DNA of 25,588 bases from a virus, in IMG/VR virus record IMGVR_UViG_3300025889_018060, positions 1-25,588 of that record. One strand, written 5' to 3'. The notes beneath the pieces are model-generated. The model made no database searches and had not been told where the DNA came from. It was given only the letters and a program-made list of their open reading frames with translations. The position numbers and the translations under genes were made by a program. Positions 16,225 to 24,591 of the stretch are shown here, in pieces. Within the stretch, counting starts at the first letter, position 1. Each line of letters starts with the position of its first letter.

Positions 16225-17491
16225 TAAAAAAATATTAAAAGAATCTAAAACTTTTTGTTTAGCACCCTGGCTATCAATACATACCTGGCCTGATGGCAAT
16301 ACTTTTCCTTGTTGTATCTGGGACTCAGGACAGCCTGTAGGTAATATAAATGATCAAAGCCTGGAACAGATATGGAATAATGAAAAAATGAAACAAACCA
16401 GAACCGCAATGGTTAATGGGGAAAAAATTAGTGCCTGTGAAAGGTGTTACCATTTAGAAGAAACTGGAGATAGTTCCTATAGAAAAAGAATTAATAAAGA
16501 CCACTGGAACAAATTACACTATATAGACAGTACAGATACTAACGGTACTTTAAATGTTATGAATTTACACCTATGGGATATTCGTATATCTAATTTCTGT
16601 AACTTTAAATGTAGAAGTTGCGGTTTAGGTTTAAGTTCATCTTGGTATCCTGATGCTATAGCATTAGGGCAAACTCCTAAAAAAGCTTTAATCAATATAA
16701 ATGATAAAGCATCTTTTATGGATATTTTAGAACCTCATTACAAGTGTGTAGACGAAATATATTTTGCAGGAGGTGAACCTTTAATTATGCCAGAACATTA
16801 TCAAATTCTGGATAGACTTATAGAGTTAGGAAGGACCGATGTAAATATAAGATACTCTACAAATTTTTCTAAACTGACTTTTAAAGGTAAACATATTTTT
16901 GACTATTGGAAACAATTTCCTAATCTAGAACTGTACATAAGTATTGACGGAGTAGGTAAGATTGGGGAATATGTAAGAAAAGGATATGATGATAAAATTT
17001 TTAACCAAAACGTTATTGATTATAAAAACTCAGGTATTAAACATACAGATTATGCTTATGCTATTACTTATGGTACTTTAAATTATTTACATTTATTTGA
17101 TATGGTGTTAGACTTTATAGAAAGAGATTTTGTAGATAAAATACTAGATAAGGAAACAAGAACTTTTTATTTTAGTCCAATAAGTAGACCTTCCTATTAT
17201 GATACAGTATTTCTACCTGACCAGTTTAAAGAGAAATTTAGAAAAAGGCTAGAAGGATTTGAACTTGAACTTAAAAAAACCGGTATTAGTGATCGTTTTA
17301 TAAGGATTATAATAAGTAAATTAAACACCGTTTATAAAAGAAGCATAAGTAAAGATTTTAACTACAAAGAAATGTCTAAATGCAAAAATATTACAGATAA
17401 ATTAGATAAAATTAGAAAAGAAAAATTTTTAGACGTATTTGGGTATGAAACCTCTGAATTTATCCAACCTAGTAATAAAAATATTATATAA
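16214..17491 (+). CDS. Radical SAM protein 7, N-terminal twitch type
   Basis: 425 residues. It is the member closest to a textbook SPASM/twitch pattern: TFCLAPW (C15), WPDGNTFPCCIW (C33/C34), ISACERCY (C75/C78), with GNINDQSLEQIWNNEKM between them, as in SPASM domains. The radical SAM motif CNFKCRSC gives C129, C133 and C136. AGGEP is at 185-189. YISIDGVGKIGEYVRKGYD is the downstream barrel element. It is the last of the seven radical SAM genes and joins the next gene (a putative glycosyltransferase) by TAATG. Confidence 0.86.
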   Translation: MAFDKKILKESKTFCLAPWLSIHTWPDGNTFPCCIWDSGQPVGNINDQSLEQIWNNEKMKQTRTAMVNGEKISACERCYHLEETGDSSYRKRINKDHWNKLHYIDSTDTNGTLNVMNLHLWDIRISNFCNFKCRSCGLGLSSSWYPDAIALGQTPKKALININDKASFMDILEPHYKCVDEIYFAGGEPLIMPEHYQILDRLIELGRTDVNIRYSTNFSKLTFKGKHIFDYWKQFPNLELYISIDGVGKIGEYVRKGYDDKIFNQNVIDYKNSGIKHTDYAYAITYGTLNYLHLFDMVLDFIERDFVDKILDKETRTFYFSPISRPSYYDTVFLPDQFKEKFRKRLEGFELELKKTGISDRFIRIIISKLNTVYKRSISKDFNYKEMSKCKNITDKLDKIRKEKFLDVFGYETSEFIQPSNKNII

Positions 17492-18771
17492 TGATTAGAT
17501 TAGTTTATGATGAGTTAGGTATTGCTAATGCCCGTGCATGTGAAGGGGTATTCAATAATGATACTTTAGAAGGAGTATTTAATACTTTTCCTCAAAGTTG
17601 TGTAAGACAGACATTAAAATCAACCAGTAAACATATTAACAGCTATTATCCTGTATCGCCATCTACTGCAGAAATAGCTTTTGGGAAAACCGGTCCTGGA
17701 TTTATAGAATTCATTAGCTCACTAGCTTTAACTCGGCTACAAGATCCTCAAGACCAATTAAAACTGTTAATTAATTTCCCATGGGAGGGATTTGATATAA
17801 AGTTTAAAGAATATCTTGTTATTGACTATATAAATTTATTAATTAGTAAATATAATATAAATGGTGACAAAATCTTTTTTTTATTTGGTGACGTAAATAT
17901 AAAAAAAACTTTAGAATTAACCTCTACAAAATTTAAGATCCCTGATAGTAATATTTTAGGAGTAAATCTTTTTGAGGGAGTAGCTTTTGCTGATTTTAAC
18001 AGTCTAAACTTTTTACCTTCTTTAGAAGTTAATTTAAACAGGAAAAAAAGATTTTTATGTAAAAACGGAGTAGCTCGTCCTTGTAGAATGTACCTTGCAG
18101 GAGCTTTTTATAATAAAAATCTTTTAGATAAATTTTATTTTTCTTGGCTAAACCATGCTAAATGGGATTATGATGAACATATAGAATATGCTTTTTCTAA
18201 ATACAATTATGGAAAAATAAATAAAGAATTTCTAAACTCATTTTTAGAATTTATAAAAGATGAACCTTATATTCTAGATATAACCAGCGATGAAGCTACA
18301 GATAGAAAGAACCAGGTATATAACAGTAGTAGGCTATATAGAGATAGTTATGCTTCTCTTGTGACAGAGACTGTAGTAGATGATTACAACAAGGGTGTTT
18401 TATTTCTAAGTGAAAAAACATATAAGCCTATCTACAACTTACATCCTTTTCTAAACGTTGGCGGTCCTGGAATATTAAAATTATTAAAAGATGACGGTTA
18501 TTCTACCTTTCCTGAATTATTTGATGAAAGTTATGATGAAATTAAAGATTGTAGTACCAGGATACAGAAAATTTTAACTGAAGTAGAAAAATTCTGTAAA
18601 ATAGACAGTAAAGTTTTAGATGATATCTACTCTAGTAGTACATTTCAAGATAAACTAATACATAATTTTACTATCTTTAAAGATAGAAGAAGTAAAGAAG
18701 AGATAAAAAAGATTATGAAGTGGCTATGGGGTAAAGAAGATGACGCTTTAGTAGCTCTAATGAATTTTTAA
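17491..18771 (+). CDS. Putative glycosyltransferase with SEKTYKP motif
   Basis: 426 residues. The C-terminal half carries FLSEKTYKPIYNLHPFLNVG (S307-P313), then LLKDDGYSTFPELFDESYDE. The E-K-x-x-x-P...P-F-x-x-x-G pattern resembles the donor-binding region of GT-B enzymes such as GT10 fucosyltransferases and exostosin-like proteins. A mid-protein NRKKRFLCKN segment followed by LLDKFYFSWL is shared with the next gene (CLNRKRHSHR...). I cannot assign a CAZy family. The two adjacent genes are paralogues that differ in the N-terminal domain. The neighbouring dehydrogenase and SGNH protein support a sugar role. No membrane segments are seen. Confidence 0.55.
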   Translation: MIRLVYDELGIANARACEGVFNNDTLEGVFNTFPQSCVRQTLKSTSKHINSYYPVSPSTAEIAFGKTGPGFIEFISSLALTRLQDPQDQLKLLINFPWEGFDIKFKEYLVIDYINLLISKYNINGDKIFFLFGDVNIKKTLELTSTKFKIPDSNILGVNLFEGVAFADFNSLNFLPSLEVNLNRKKRFLCKNGVARPCRMYLAGAFYNKNLLDKFYFSWLNHAKWDYDEHIEYAFSKYNYGKINKEFLNSFLEFIKDEPYILDITSDEATDRKNQVYNSSRLYRDSYASLVTETVVDDYNKGVLFLSEKTYKPIYNLHPFLNVGGPGILKLLKDDGYSTFPELFDESYDEIKDCSTRIQKILTEVEKFCKIDSKVLDDIYSSSTFQDKLIHNFTIFKDRRSKEEIKKIMKWLWGKEDDALVALMNF

Positions 18772-18794
18772 ATACATCCAACACAGTTTTAAAA

Positions 18795-19799
18795 ATGACT
18801 AACTTAATTTACCATAGTTCTATATACAGAGATTTTAGTAAAGAAAATAGCATTATAAGTAGTTTAGAAAGTAAGTATTTTGATGATCTTATTGCTTCTT
18901 GCTCTTCCACAGATTTGTTTGTAAATTCAATATGGGGTGAAGTAGATAGTGATTTAATAGAACTTGTCAAACAAAAGCCACCCCGGGCTATCGTATATAG
19001 CGGTATGGATTGGGAAAATACTGTATGTAGGAAAGAATTCAACGATTATATAAATAGAAATATAAAAAATACAGTACATATAGGTAACAGTGACGGTAAA
19101 GGTTATTTTAGCTTTTGGTTATTTTTTATAGAAAAATATTTTGCATCCTATCCTATTGAGAAAGTTGAATTTAGTAATCCTAAAAACGTTTATATGTGTC
19201 TTAATAGAAAAAGACATTCACATAGAGTTACATTAGTAGATAGACTAAAAGAAGAAGGTTTACTCGAATATGGATTAGTGTCTCTCGGTGGGGACTCAGA
19301 AAAATATGTATCACAGTTAAACTTAAATGTGGATGTAAAAGAAGTAGATGGTAATAAAGCCACAGATTATAGACCAGGTGATATACCTAACGATATAAGT
19401 TCTATCGGAGATTTAACCAATTGGAACAGCACCCTTATCAATGTAGTTACAGAAACTACTACCCACACTCATACATTTATTAGTGAAAAAACTTGGAAGC
19501 CTATAGTAGGTCTAAGACCTTTCATGATAGTTGGTGATTATAAAATTTATTCTTACCTTAAGGAGTACGGTATAGATACCTTTGATGATATATTCGGAAC
19601 AGGTTATGAACATCCTTGGGTACATAAAAGGATTGAATGGGTGATTAGTAACTTAAAAAAGTATTCTAATAGTAATTTAATAGATCTATATAAAGAGCTG
19701 TATCCTAGATTAGTTAAAAATAAATTACAACTACAGGAAATTTTTAAAATAAACAGTTCTAAGTATCAAAAAGTAATAGATTTTATAAAAAAAAATTAA
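18795..19799 (+). CDS. Putative glycosyltransferase with SEKTWKP motif (paralogue)
   Basis: 334 residues. It contains NVYMCLNRKRHSHRVTLVDR (about residues 134-153) and FISEKTWKPIVGLRPFMIVG (S230-P236), then YLKEYGIDTFDDIFGTGYEH. These match the pattern of the preceding gene, so the two are related, with a shorter N-terminal half here. The likely fold is GT-B with a nucleotide-sugar donor; assignment is by motif resemblance only. It follows a 23-base gap. The gene after it starts 4 bases past its stop. Confidence 0.55.
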   Translation: MTNLIYHSSIYRDFSKENSIISSLESKYFDDLIASCSSTDLFVNSIWGEVDSDLIELVKQKPPRAIVYSGMDWENTVCRKEFNDYINRNIKNTVHIGNSDGKGYFSFWLFFIEKYFASYPIEKVEFSNPKNVYMCLNRKRHSHRVTLVDRLKEEGLLEYGLVSLGGDSEKYVSQLNLNVDVKEVDGNKATDYRPGDIPNDISSIGDLTNWNSTLINVVTETTTHTHTFISEKTWKPIVGLRPFMIVGDYKIYSYLKEYGIDTFDDIFGTGYEHPWVHKRIEWVISNLKKYSNSNLIDLYKELYPRLVKNKLQLQEIFKINSSKYQKVIDFIKKN

Positions 19800-19803
19800 T
19801 TTA

Positions 19804-20700
19804 ATGTACACTTCAAAGAGAACATTAGCAGTATTTGGTTGTAGTTTTACAGAATACGGCTACTGGCCGACCTGGTCAGATTGGCTAGCTAATAGTTACT
19901 CTAACTATATAAAACTTGCAATATCAGGAACAGGAATTAGAGCACAGTTTAATAGAATTGTTGAGTTTTTAAACAGTCAAAGCGATAATGAGCTACTAAA
20001 CACAGATGTTGTGGTTCAATGGAGTGGGTTGAATAGGGTAGATTTTATGATTATGGGGGATAAAGACGTATACTCCGGAGGAGGAAATGTATTTAATAAT
20101 CAATATATAGGTTCTGAGTTTTTAGAAAAATATTATTCTATATACCAACAAGTATATGAAGCGTTAAATTATATAGATACAGCAAAAAAACTACTTGAAG
20201 CAAAAAAAATCAGATATGCTATGACGTTTATGTTGGACCCAAGAATAGATGAGTTCTTTGGTGAACCTGGGCATAACTTTATCTATGATTTTATCTCTTA
20301 TGATGATAAAGAGAGAGCCAAAAGTCTTTTATATAAATTTGATGACATTATAGACAATAATTTTACCGATAAATGTATGACATTTCATCAATTAGATGAA
20401 CCTAATATTCCAAAAGTTTACTGTCATTGTTCCAACTCTCCAGAAGAACACCCTAGCCCTCTACAACATTATACATTTATGGAAAAGTATATAAAACCGT
20501 ATTTCAACGAAATAGAATTGAATAAAGGAGAAAAAATGGATAAGTGTATACAAGACTGGCAGAGATTTGCAGAAATAAAACAAAGTTACCATGACAAAAA
20601 ACATTTACAACCAAAGAGTTTTCCTATACAAATACGATTAGGATTAGGATTAGTTGAAAAAAAGTATAATAGTAAAGACGGTACTGTATATTTATTATAA
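19804..20700 (+). CDS. SGNH/GDSL-type hydrolase-like protein
   Basis: 298 residues. Block I is FGCSFT with the nucleophile S14; block II glycines are in AISGTG (42, 44); block III is QWSGLNR with the Asn; and the block V-like motif is HPSPLQH (H216, H222) followed by YTFMEKYI. SGNH proteins act as esterases or acyl transferases on sugars. The residue where a catalytic Asp usually precedes the His is not Asp here (PEEHPS), so activity is uncertain. No signal peptide is seen. A role in adding or removing acetyl groups on the cargo glycan is inference from context. The segment TLAVFGCSFTEYGYWPTWSD is very like phage SGNH proteins I recall. Confidence 0.7.
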   Translation: MYTSKRTLAVFGCSFTEYGYWPTWSDWLANSYSNYIKLAISGTGIRAQFNRIVEFLNSQSDNELLNTDVVVQWSGLNRVDFMIMGDKDVYSGGGNVFNNQYIGSEFLEKYYSIYQQVYEALNYIDTAKKLLEAKKIRYAMTFMLDPRIDEFFGEPGHNFIYDFISYDDKERAKSLLYKFDDIIDNNFTDKCMTFHQLDEPNIPKVYCHCSNSPEEHPSPLQHYTFMEKYIKPYFNEIELNKGEKMDKCIQDWQRFAEIKQSYHDKKHLQPKSFPIQIRLGLGLVEKKYNSKDGTVYLL

Positions 20701-20712
20701 ATAAAAGTTTAT

Positions 20713-21891
20713 ATGAAAATAGGATTTATAGGAATAGGTAAGTTAGGAAAAGACGCTGCCGAAGTAATGGCAGAAAAACATGATGTTATAGGTTACGACG
20801 TAACAGAAGTATTCCCTGAGAACTTTGAAATGGTACCCTCAATAGAGGAAGTATGTAAAGATAGAGAACTAATCTTTATAGCAGTACCAACACCCCACGA
20901 CCCTGCATATGACGGAAGATACCCAACCTCACATTTACCAAACAAAGACTTTGATTATAGTATAGTTAATAATGTATTAGATGAAGTTAATAAGTACGTA
21001 AATAAAGATCAACTTGTAGTACTAATATCAACTGTTCTTCCTGGAACTATAAGAAGAGAGTTTATAGATAGAATAAGTAACGGTAGATTCATATATAACC
21101 CATACTTAATTGCTATGGGGTCAGTAAAGTGGGATATGGTTAACCCTGAAATGATTATTATCGGTACCGAAGACGGTTCAACCACAGGAGACGCAAAATT
21201 ATTATTAGAGTTCTACGAAACGTTTATTAAAGAAGGTACTCGATATGAAGTAGGCACTTGGGATGAAGCAGAAGGTATTAAAATATTTTACAATACATTT
21301 ATCTCTACAAAAGTAGCTTTAGTTAATATGATTCAAGATGTTGCAGAAAAAAATGGCAATATGAATGTAGATGTTGTTACTGGAGCTTTAGAAAGATCAA
21401 CACAACGTATATTAGGTAAAGCTTATATGAAAGCAGGTATGGGGGATGGTGGAGGATGTCATCCAAGAGATAATATTGCGTTAAGGTATATGGCTGAAGA
21501 ATTAAATTTAGGTTATGATTTATTTGATGCAATAATGAAAGCAAGAGAAGTACAGGCGAAAAATTTAGCACTTAAACTGGTTATGGAATCACTTAAATCA
21601 GATCTACCTATAGTAATATTAGGTAAGGCATATAAACCAGATGTAGAATATGAAGATGGTTCTTCTTCTATACTTGTAGGACATTACTGTGAGCACGCAT
21701 ACGGAGATAGGTTTAAAGTTAAGTACGACCCGGTTGAACCAATTAAAGCCGTATACCTATTAGGGCATATGGGCAAACATCATGATTACGATTTTCTTGA
21801 AGGTTCAGTAATAATAGATCCATGGAGACAGTTTGATAATCCAAAAAATATTCATAACTTGAATATTGTACATTACGGAAATACAAGATGA
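20713..21891 (+). CDS. UDP-glucose/GDP-mannose dehydrogenase family enzyme
   Basis: 392 residues. The N-terminal NAD-binding GFIGIGKLG has the G-x-G-x-x-G (7, 9, 12). FIAVPTPHD (59-61 PTP) and ISTVLPGT are typical UDP-glucose dehydrogenase strands. GIKIFYNTF places the conserved Lys at 190 and Asn at 194. The catalytic cysteine is C249 in GGGCHPRDN (GGSCFPKD in standard enzymes). ILGKAYKPDVEYEDGSSS is the C-terminal nucleotide-sugar domain. The expected reaction is a two-step NAD-dependent oxidation of a nucleotide sugar C6 hydroxyl to the carboxylate. It is shorter than typical bacterial homologues (430-450). It would supply a uronic-acid donor to the glycosyltransferases. It overlaps the next gene by 4 bases. 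Confidence 0.88.
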   Translation: MKIGFIGIGKLGKDAAEVMAEKHDVIGYDVTEVFPENFEMVPSIEEVCKDRELIFIAVPTPHDPAYDGRYPTSHLPNKDFDYSIVNNVLDEVNKYVNKDQLVVLISTVLPGTIRREFIDRISNGRFIYNPYLIAMGSVKWDMVNPEMIIIGTEDGSTTGDAKLLLEFYETFIKEGTRYEVGTWDEAEGIKIFYNTFISTKVALVNMIQDVAEKNGNMNVDVVTGALERSTQRILGKAYMKAGMGDGGGCHPRDNIALRYMAEELNLGYDLFDAIMKAREVQAKNLALKLVMESLKSDLPIVILGKAYKPDVEYEDGSSSILVGHYCEHAYGDRFKVKYDPVEPIKAVYLLGHMGKHHDYDFLEGSVIIDPWRQFDNPKNIHNLNIVHYGNTR

Positions 21892-22139
21892 GTGCAATAA
21901 AATTAACAGAACAAGAAATAAAAGCAATAGAAGATATTAGACTTCGTAAGAAAGCAATTAAAGATGAAATAGCCGATATAGGTCTATCAAAAATTAATCT
22001 TAAATTAAGACAAGAAAAATTAGAAGAGTTTTACTCTAAAACACTTAAAACAGAAACTGATATTGCAAAAATATTAGAAGAAAAATATGGAAAAGGATCC
22101 GTTGATATACAATCAGGGACATTTACTCCTTTAAGTTAA
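21888..22139 (+). CDS. Small coiled-coil-like protein, unknown
   Basis: 83 residues, highly charged and predicted helical, with heptad-like hydrophobics from residue 5 to 65 (IKLTEQEIKAIEDIRLRKKA and so on). It starts in an ATGA overlap with the dehydrogenase and ends 113 bases before the tail sheath. The final 18 residues look disordered (GSVDIQSGTFTPLS). It closes the near-gapless cargo transcript. No family is recognised. Confidence 0.75.
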   Translation: MSAIKLTEQEIKAIEDIRLRKKAIKDEIADIGLSKINLKLRQEKLEEFYSKTLKTETDIAKILEEKYGKGSVDIQSGTFTPLS

Positions 22140-22252
22140 TTTTTCACTAAACAACACTCTATTTATATATGTAGACGAACACCACAATACATAAAGCGGT
22201 TTCGTTTATTTACATATATTTATATAAGACAATATTATAAACTTTACCGAAA
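22140..22252 (+). other. 113-base intergenic spacer before tail sheath
   Basis: This is the longest gene-free gap apart from 24479-24591, and very AT-rich. It contains a promoter-like ATATTTATATAAGACAA at 22216-22232 and a partly similar TATTTATATATGTAGAC at 22160-22176. No Shine-Dalgarno is visible before ATG at 22253. It is the likely start point of the tail structural transcript. Confidence 0.6.
22216..22232 (+). promoter_or_regulatory. Shared promoter-like motif upstream of tail sheath
   Basis: ATATTTATATAAGACAA, 20 bases before the sheath ATG. Near-identical blocks occur before the tube gene (23969-23986) and the gp26-like gene (24554-24571). Recurrence at three structural gene starts and absence from the cargo junctions suggest a phage late promoter. 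It is not a T4 late promoter consensus on this strand, though it contains TATTTATA. Confidence 0.45.
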
Positions 22253-23956
22253 ATGGCAGAAACAATAGTCTCACCAGGTGTATTTCAAAGAGAAAATGAT
22301 ATCTCTTTCATCGCCCCAGCACCTTTAGAAGCAGGAGCAGCAATTATAGGACCTACTGTAAAAGGACCAGTAGAAGTACCTACAACTGTTACCTCGTATA
22401 GCGAATACGTTAGAAAATTTGGGGACACTTTTGAAACAGGATCAGAAAAATCTGAATTCTTAACTTCATTAGCAGTTAAATCCTACTTCCAGCAAGGAGG
22501 TGACACTTGTTTAGTAACAAGAGTTGTAACAGGATCTTTTGCAGCAGCTACCGACACAGGTATTACAGCATCATCAGGATCAGCACCTTTTACTGTAGAA
22601 ACATTAGGAAAAGGTACTATCATGAACAATTCAAGTTCAGAAAACAGCGATGGTTCTTTAATTAGTGGAAACTCAGATAATATAAGATATGAAATTTCAA
22701 ATATTAGTAATGCTAAAGGAACATTTACACTTTCGGTAAGAAGAGGTGATGACAATGCAAAAAACAAAATAGTCCTTGAATCATTTAACAACCTATCATT
22801 AGATCCAAATGCAGATAACTATATAGAAAAAGTGATTGGTAACCAGACTACTTCAAAAGGTACAGACGGTTCATCAAAATATGTTTCTGTAACTGGAGAT
22901 TATGTAAACAATTCAAACTACATTAGAGTAGCATCAGTACCAAGACAAACTCTTAACTATATCGGTAACGATGGATTGATTAGAGTGGCAGGAGCAACAG
23001 GTTCTCTACCAATAGCACAGTCTGGATCTTTCAGCGGAGGTACTGGAGCAAATGTAGTAGGAGAAGATAACTACTTCGGAAATATTAGTACTAGAACACA
23101 AGGTTTAACAGCAGGTTGTTACACAGATGCAATTGCAATCTTAGAAAACACAGATGCTTATTTATTTAATATAATTTCAGCACCAGGTTTAGTATACGAT
23201 AAACACGTTACTCCACTTGATAGCATTATATCTTTAACTGAAACAAGAGGAGATTGTATTGCAGTAATAGATTTATACTCTTACGGAGCAACAATTTCTA
23301 ACGTAACAGGTAAGGCAGATTTATTGAATAGCTCTTATGCAGCTTCATACTGGCCTTGGTTACAGACAGCATCAGCTACTGGTAAGAATGTATGGGCACC
23401 AGCATCAGTATTTATTCCAGGAGTATATGCATTCACAGATGGAGCAGCAGCACCATGGTTTGCACCAGCTGGTTTAACTAGAGGTGGTGTACCAGGAGTA
23501 ATTCAAGCAGAAAGAAAGTTAACTAGAAGCGATAGAGATACTTTATATAATTCAAAAGTTAACCCAATTGCTACATTCCCAGGAACAGGTATTGCAATCT
23601 TTGGACAAAAGACATTACAGACTAAAGCATCAGCTTTAGATAGAGTAAACGTAAGAAGATTACTAATTGATCTTAAGAAGTTTATTGGAGATCAAGCTTC
23701 AACATTAGTATTCGAACAAAATACAATTACAACAAGAAACAAATTCTTATCAGCGGTTAACCCATACCTAGATTCAGTAACACAAAGACAAGGTCTTTAC
23801 GCTTACAGAGTAGTAATGGATGACAGTAATAACACAGCGGATGTTATAGATAGAAACCAATTAGTAGGTCAGATCTATATCCAGCCAGCTAAGACAGCAG
23901 AATTTATAGTATTAGACTTCGTAGTAGAACCAACAGGAGCGACTTTCGGAGCATAA
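22253..23956 (+). CDS. Contractile tail sheath protein
   Basis: 567 residues, gp18-like. The N terminus VSPGVFQRENDISFI, then AAIIGPTVKGPVEVPTTVTS and YVRKFG, is the classic sheath opening. The C terminus VNVRRLLIDLKKFIGDQAS, then LVFEQN, then RQGLYAYRVVMDD and IQPAKTAEFIVLDFVVEPTG, is the conserved handshake and inner-tube contact domain. A variable Gly/Ser/Thr-rich insertion lies between about residues 110 and 280. It assembles around the tube and contracts at injection. It is somewhat shorter than T4 gp18. The start follows a promoter-like motif with no clear ribosome binding site. Confidence 0.96.
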   Translation: MAETIVSPGVFQRENDISFIAPAPLEAGAAIIGPTVKGPVEVPTTVTSYSEYVRKFGDTFETGSEKSEFLTSLAVKSYFQQGGDTCLVTRVVTGSFAAATDTGITASSGSAPFTVETLGKGTIMNNSSSENSDGSLISGNSDNIRYEISNISNAKGTFTLSVRRGDDNAKNKIVLESFNNLSLDPNADNYIEKVIGNQTTSKGTDGSSKYVSVTGDYVNNSNYIRVASVPRQTLNYIGNDGLIRVAGATGSLPIAQSGSFSGGTGANVVGEDNYFGNISTRTQGLTAGCYTDAIAILENTDAYLFNIISAPGLVYDKHVTPLDSIISLTETRGDCIAVIDLYSYGATISNVTGKADLLNSSYAASYWPWLQTASATGKNVWAPASVFIPGVYAFTDGAAAPWFAPAGLTRGGVPGVIQAERKLTRSDRDTLYNSKVNPIATFPGTGIAIFGQKTLQTKASALDRVNVRRLLIDLKKFIGDQASTLVFEQNTITTRNKFLSAVNPYLDSVTQRQGLYAYRVVMDDSNNTADVIDRNQLVGQIYIQPAKTAEFIVLDFVVEPTGATFGA

Positions 23957-23968
23957 TTAGAAACATAG

Positions 23969-23986
23969 ATATTTATAATAAAGTAA
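23969..23986 (+). promoter_or_regulatory. Shared promoter-like motif upstream of tail tube
   Basis: ATATTTATAATAAAGTAA ends 6 bases before the tube ATG. It resembles the motifs before the sheath and the gp26-like genes, though the right half is weaker and the distance is short. Confidence 0.35.
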
Positions 23987-23992
23987 CATAAC

Positions 23993-24478
23993 ATGGCAGT
24001 ATTAGATCCAAATGAAATAATGTTTAGAGCTTTCGAGCCGAAAGTTCAGAATAGATTTGTCCTTTACGTAGATGGAATTCCATCATTCTTAGTAAAGAAC
24101 GTATCAGCACCAGAATTCACAGATGAGGTGATTAAATTAGACCACATCAACTCTTATAGAAAAATTAGAGGAAAAAGAGAATGGGCTGATATAACAATGA
24201 CTTTATATGATCCAATCACACCTTCAGGTGCACAAGCAGTGATGGAGTGGGCAAGATTATCTTATGAGTCAGTAACAGGTAGAGCTGGATACTCAGATTT
24301 CTACAAAAAGGATCTAACATTAAACATATTAGGACCAGTTGGTGATATCGTTGGAGAATGGGTCATCAAAGGAGGATTCGTAACTACAGCAGATTTCGGA
24401 GACTATGATTGGTCTAATAGTGAAGTAGTCGATGTATCGTTAACTGTAGCGATGGACTACTGTATCTTAAATTACTAA
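23993..24478 (+). CDS. Tail tube protein (gp19-like)
   Basis: 161 residues, almost the same size as T4 gp19. It reads FRAFEPKVQNRFVLYVDGIP, then FLVKNVSAPEF, HINSYRKIRGKREWADITMT and LYDPITPSG, which is the standard T4-like tail tube pattern. The end (DFGDYDWSNSEVVDVSLTVA) also fits the family. It forms the inner tube under the sheath. The gene lies directly after the sheath as expected and is followed by a strong terminator. Confidence 0.95.
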   Translation: MAVLDPNEIMFRAFEPKVQNRFVLYVDGIPSFLVKNVSAPEFTDEVIKLDHINSYRKIRGKREWADITMTLYDPITPSGAQAVMEWARLSYESVTGRAGYSDFYKKDLTLNILGPVGDIVGEWVIKGGFVTTADFGDYDWSNSEVVDVSLTVAMDYCILNY

Positions 24479-24503
24479 CCGCTACCCTACATACTTTATT
24501 AAG

Positions 24504-24530
24504 AACCCGACAATTAGTCGGGTTTTTTGT
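24504..24530 (+). terminator. Intrinsic terminator after tail tube gene
   Basis: A perfect 8-bp stem, AACCCGAC / GTCGGGTT, with an AATTA loop, followed by a run of T (TTTTTTGTTG). It lies 25 bases after the tube stop. It is the clearest terminator in the window. Confidence 0.9.
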
Positions 24531-24553
24531 TGTTTTAAAAAAATTTTATTCGT

Positions 24554-24571
24554 ATATTTATTATAAGACAA
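24554..24571 (+). promoter_or_regulatory. Shared promoter-like motif upstream of gp26-like gene
   Basis: ATATTTATTATAAGACAA lies 20 bases before the ATG at 24592, just after a terminator. It matches the sheath motif in sequence and in its distance to the start codon, which favours a new transcript start here. Confidence 0.5.
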
Positions 24572-24591
24572 GTTATACTTAAACGTTATTT

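Noticed and set aside
22165-22219. Inverted repeat ATATATGTA ... TACATATAT in the pre-sheath spacer
   Set aside because: Nine bases of A/T-rich sequence at a 37-base distance are expected by chance in such a spacer; no supporting structure was found.
22483-22791. Minus-strand open frame inside the tail sheath gene
   Set aside because: The sheath reading is certain and the antisense frame has no family signal or initiation context.
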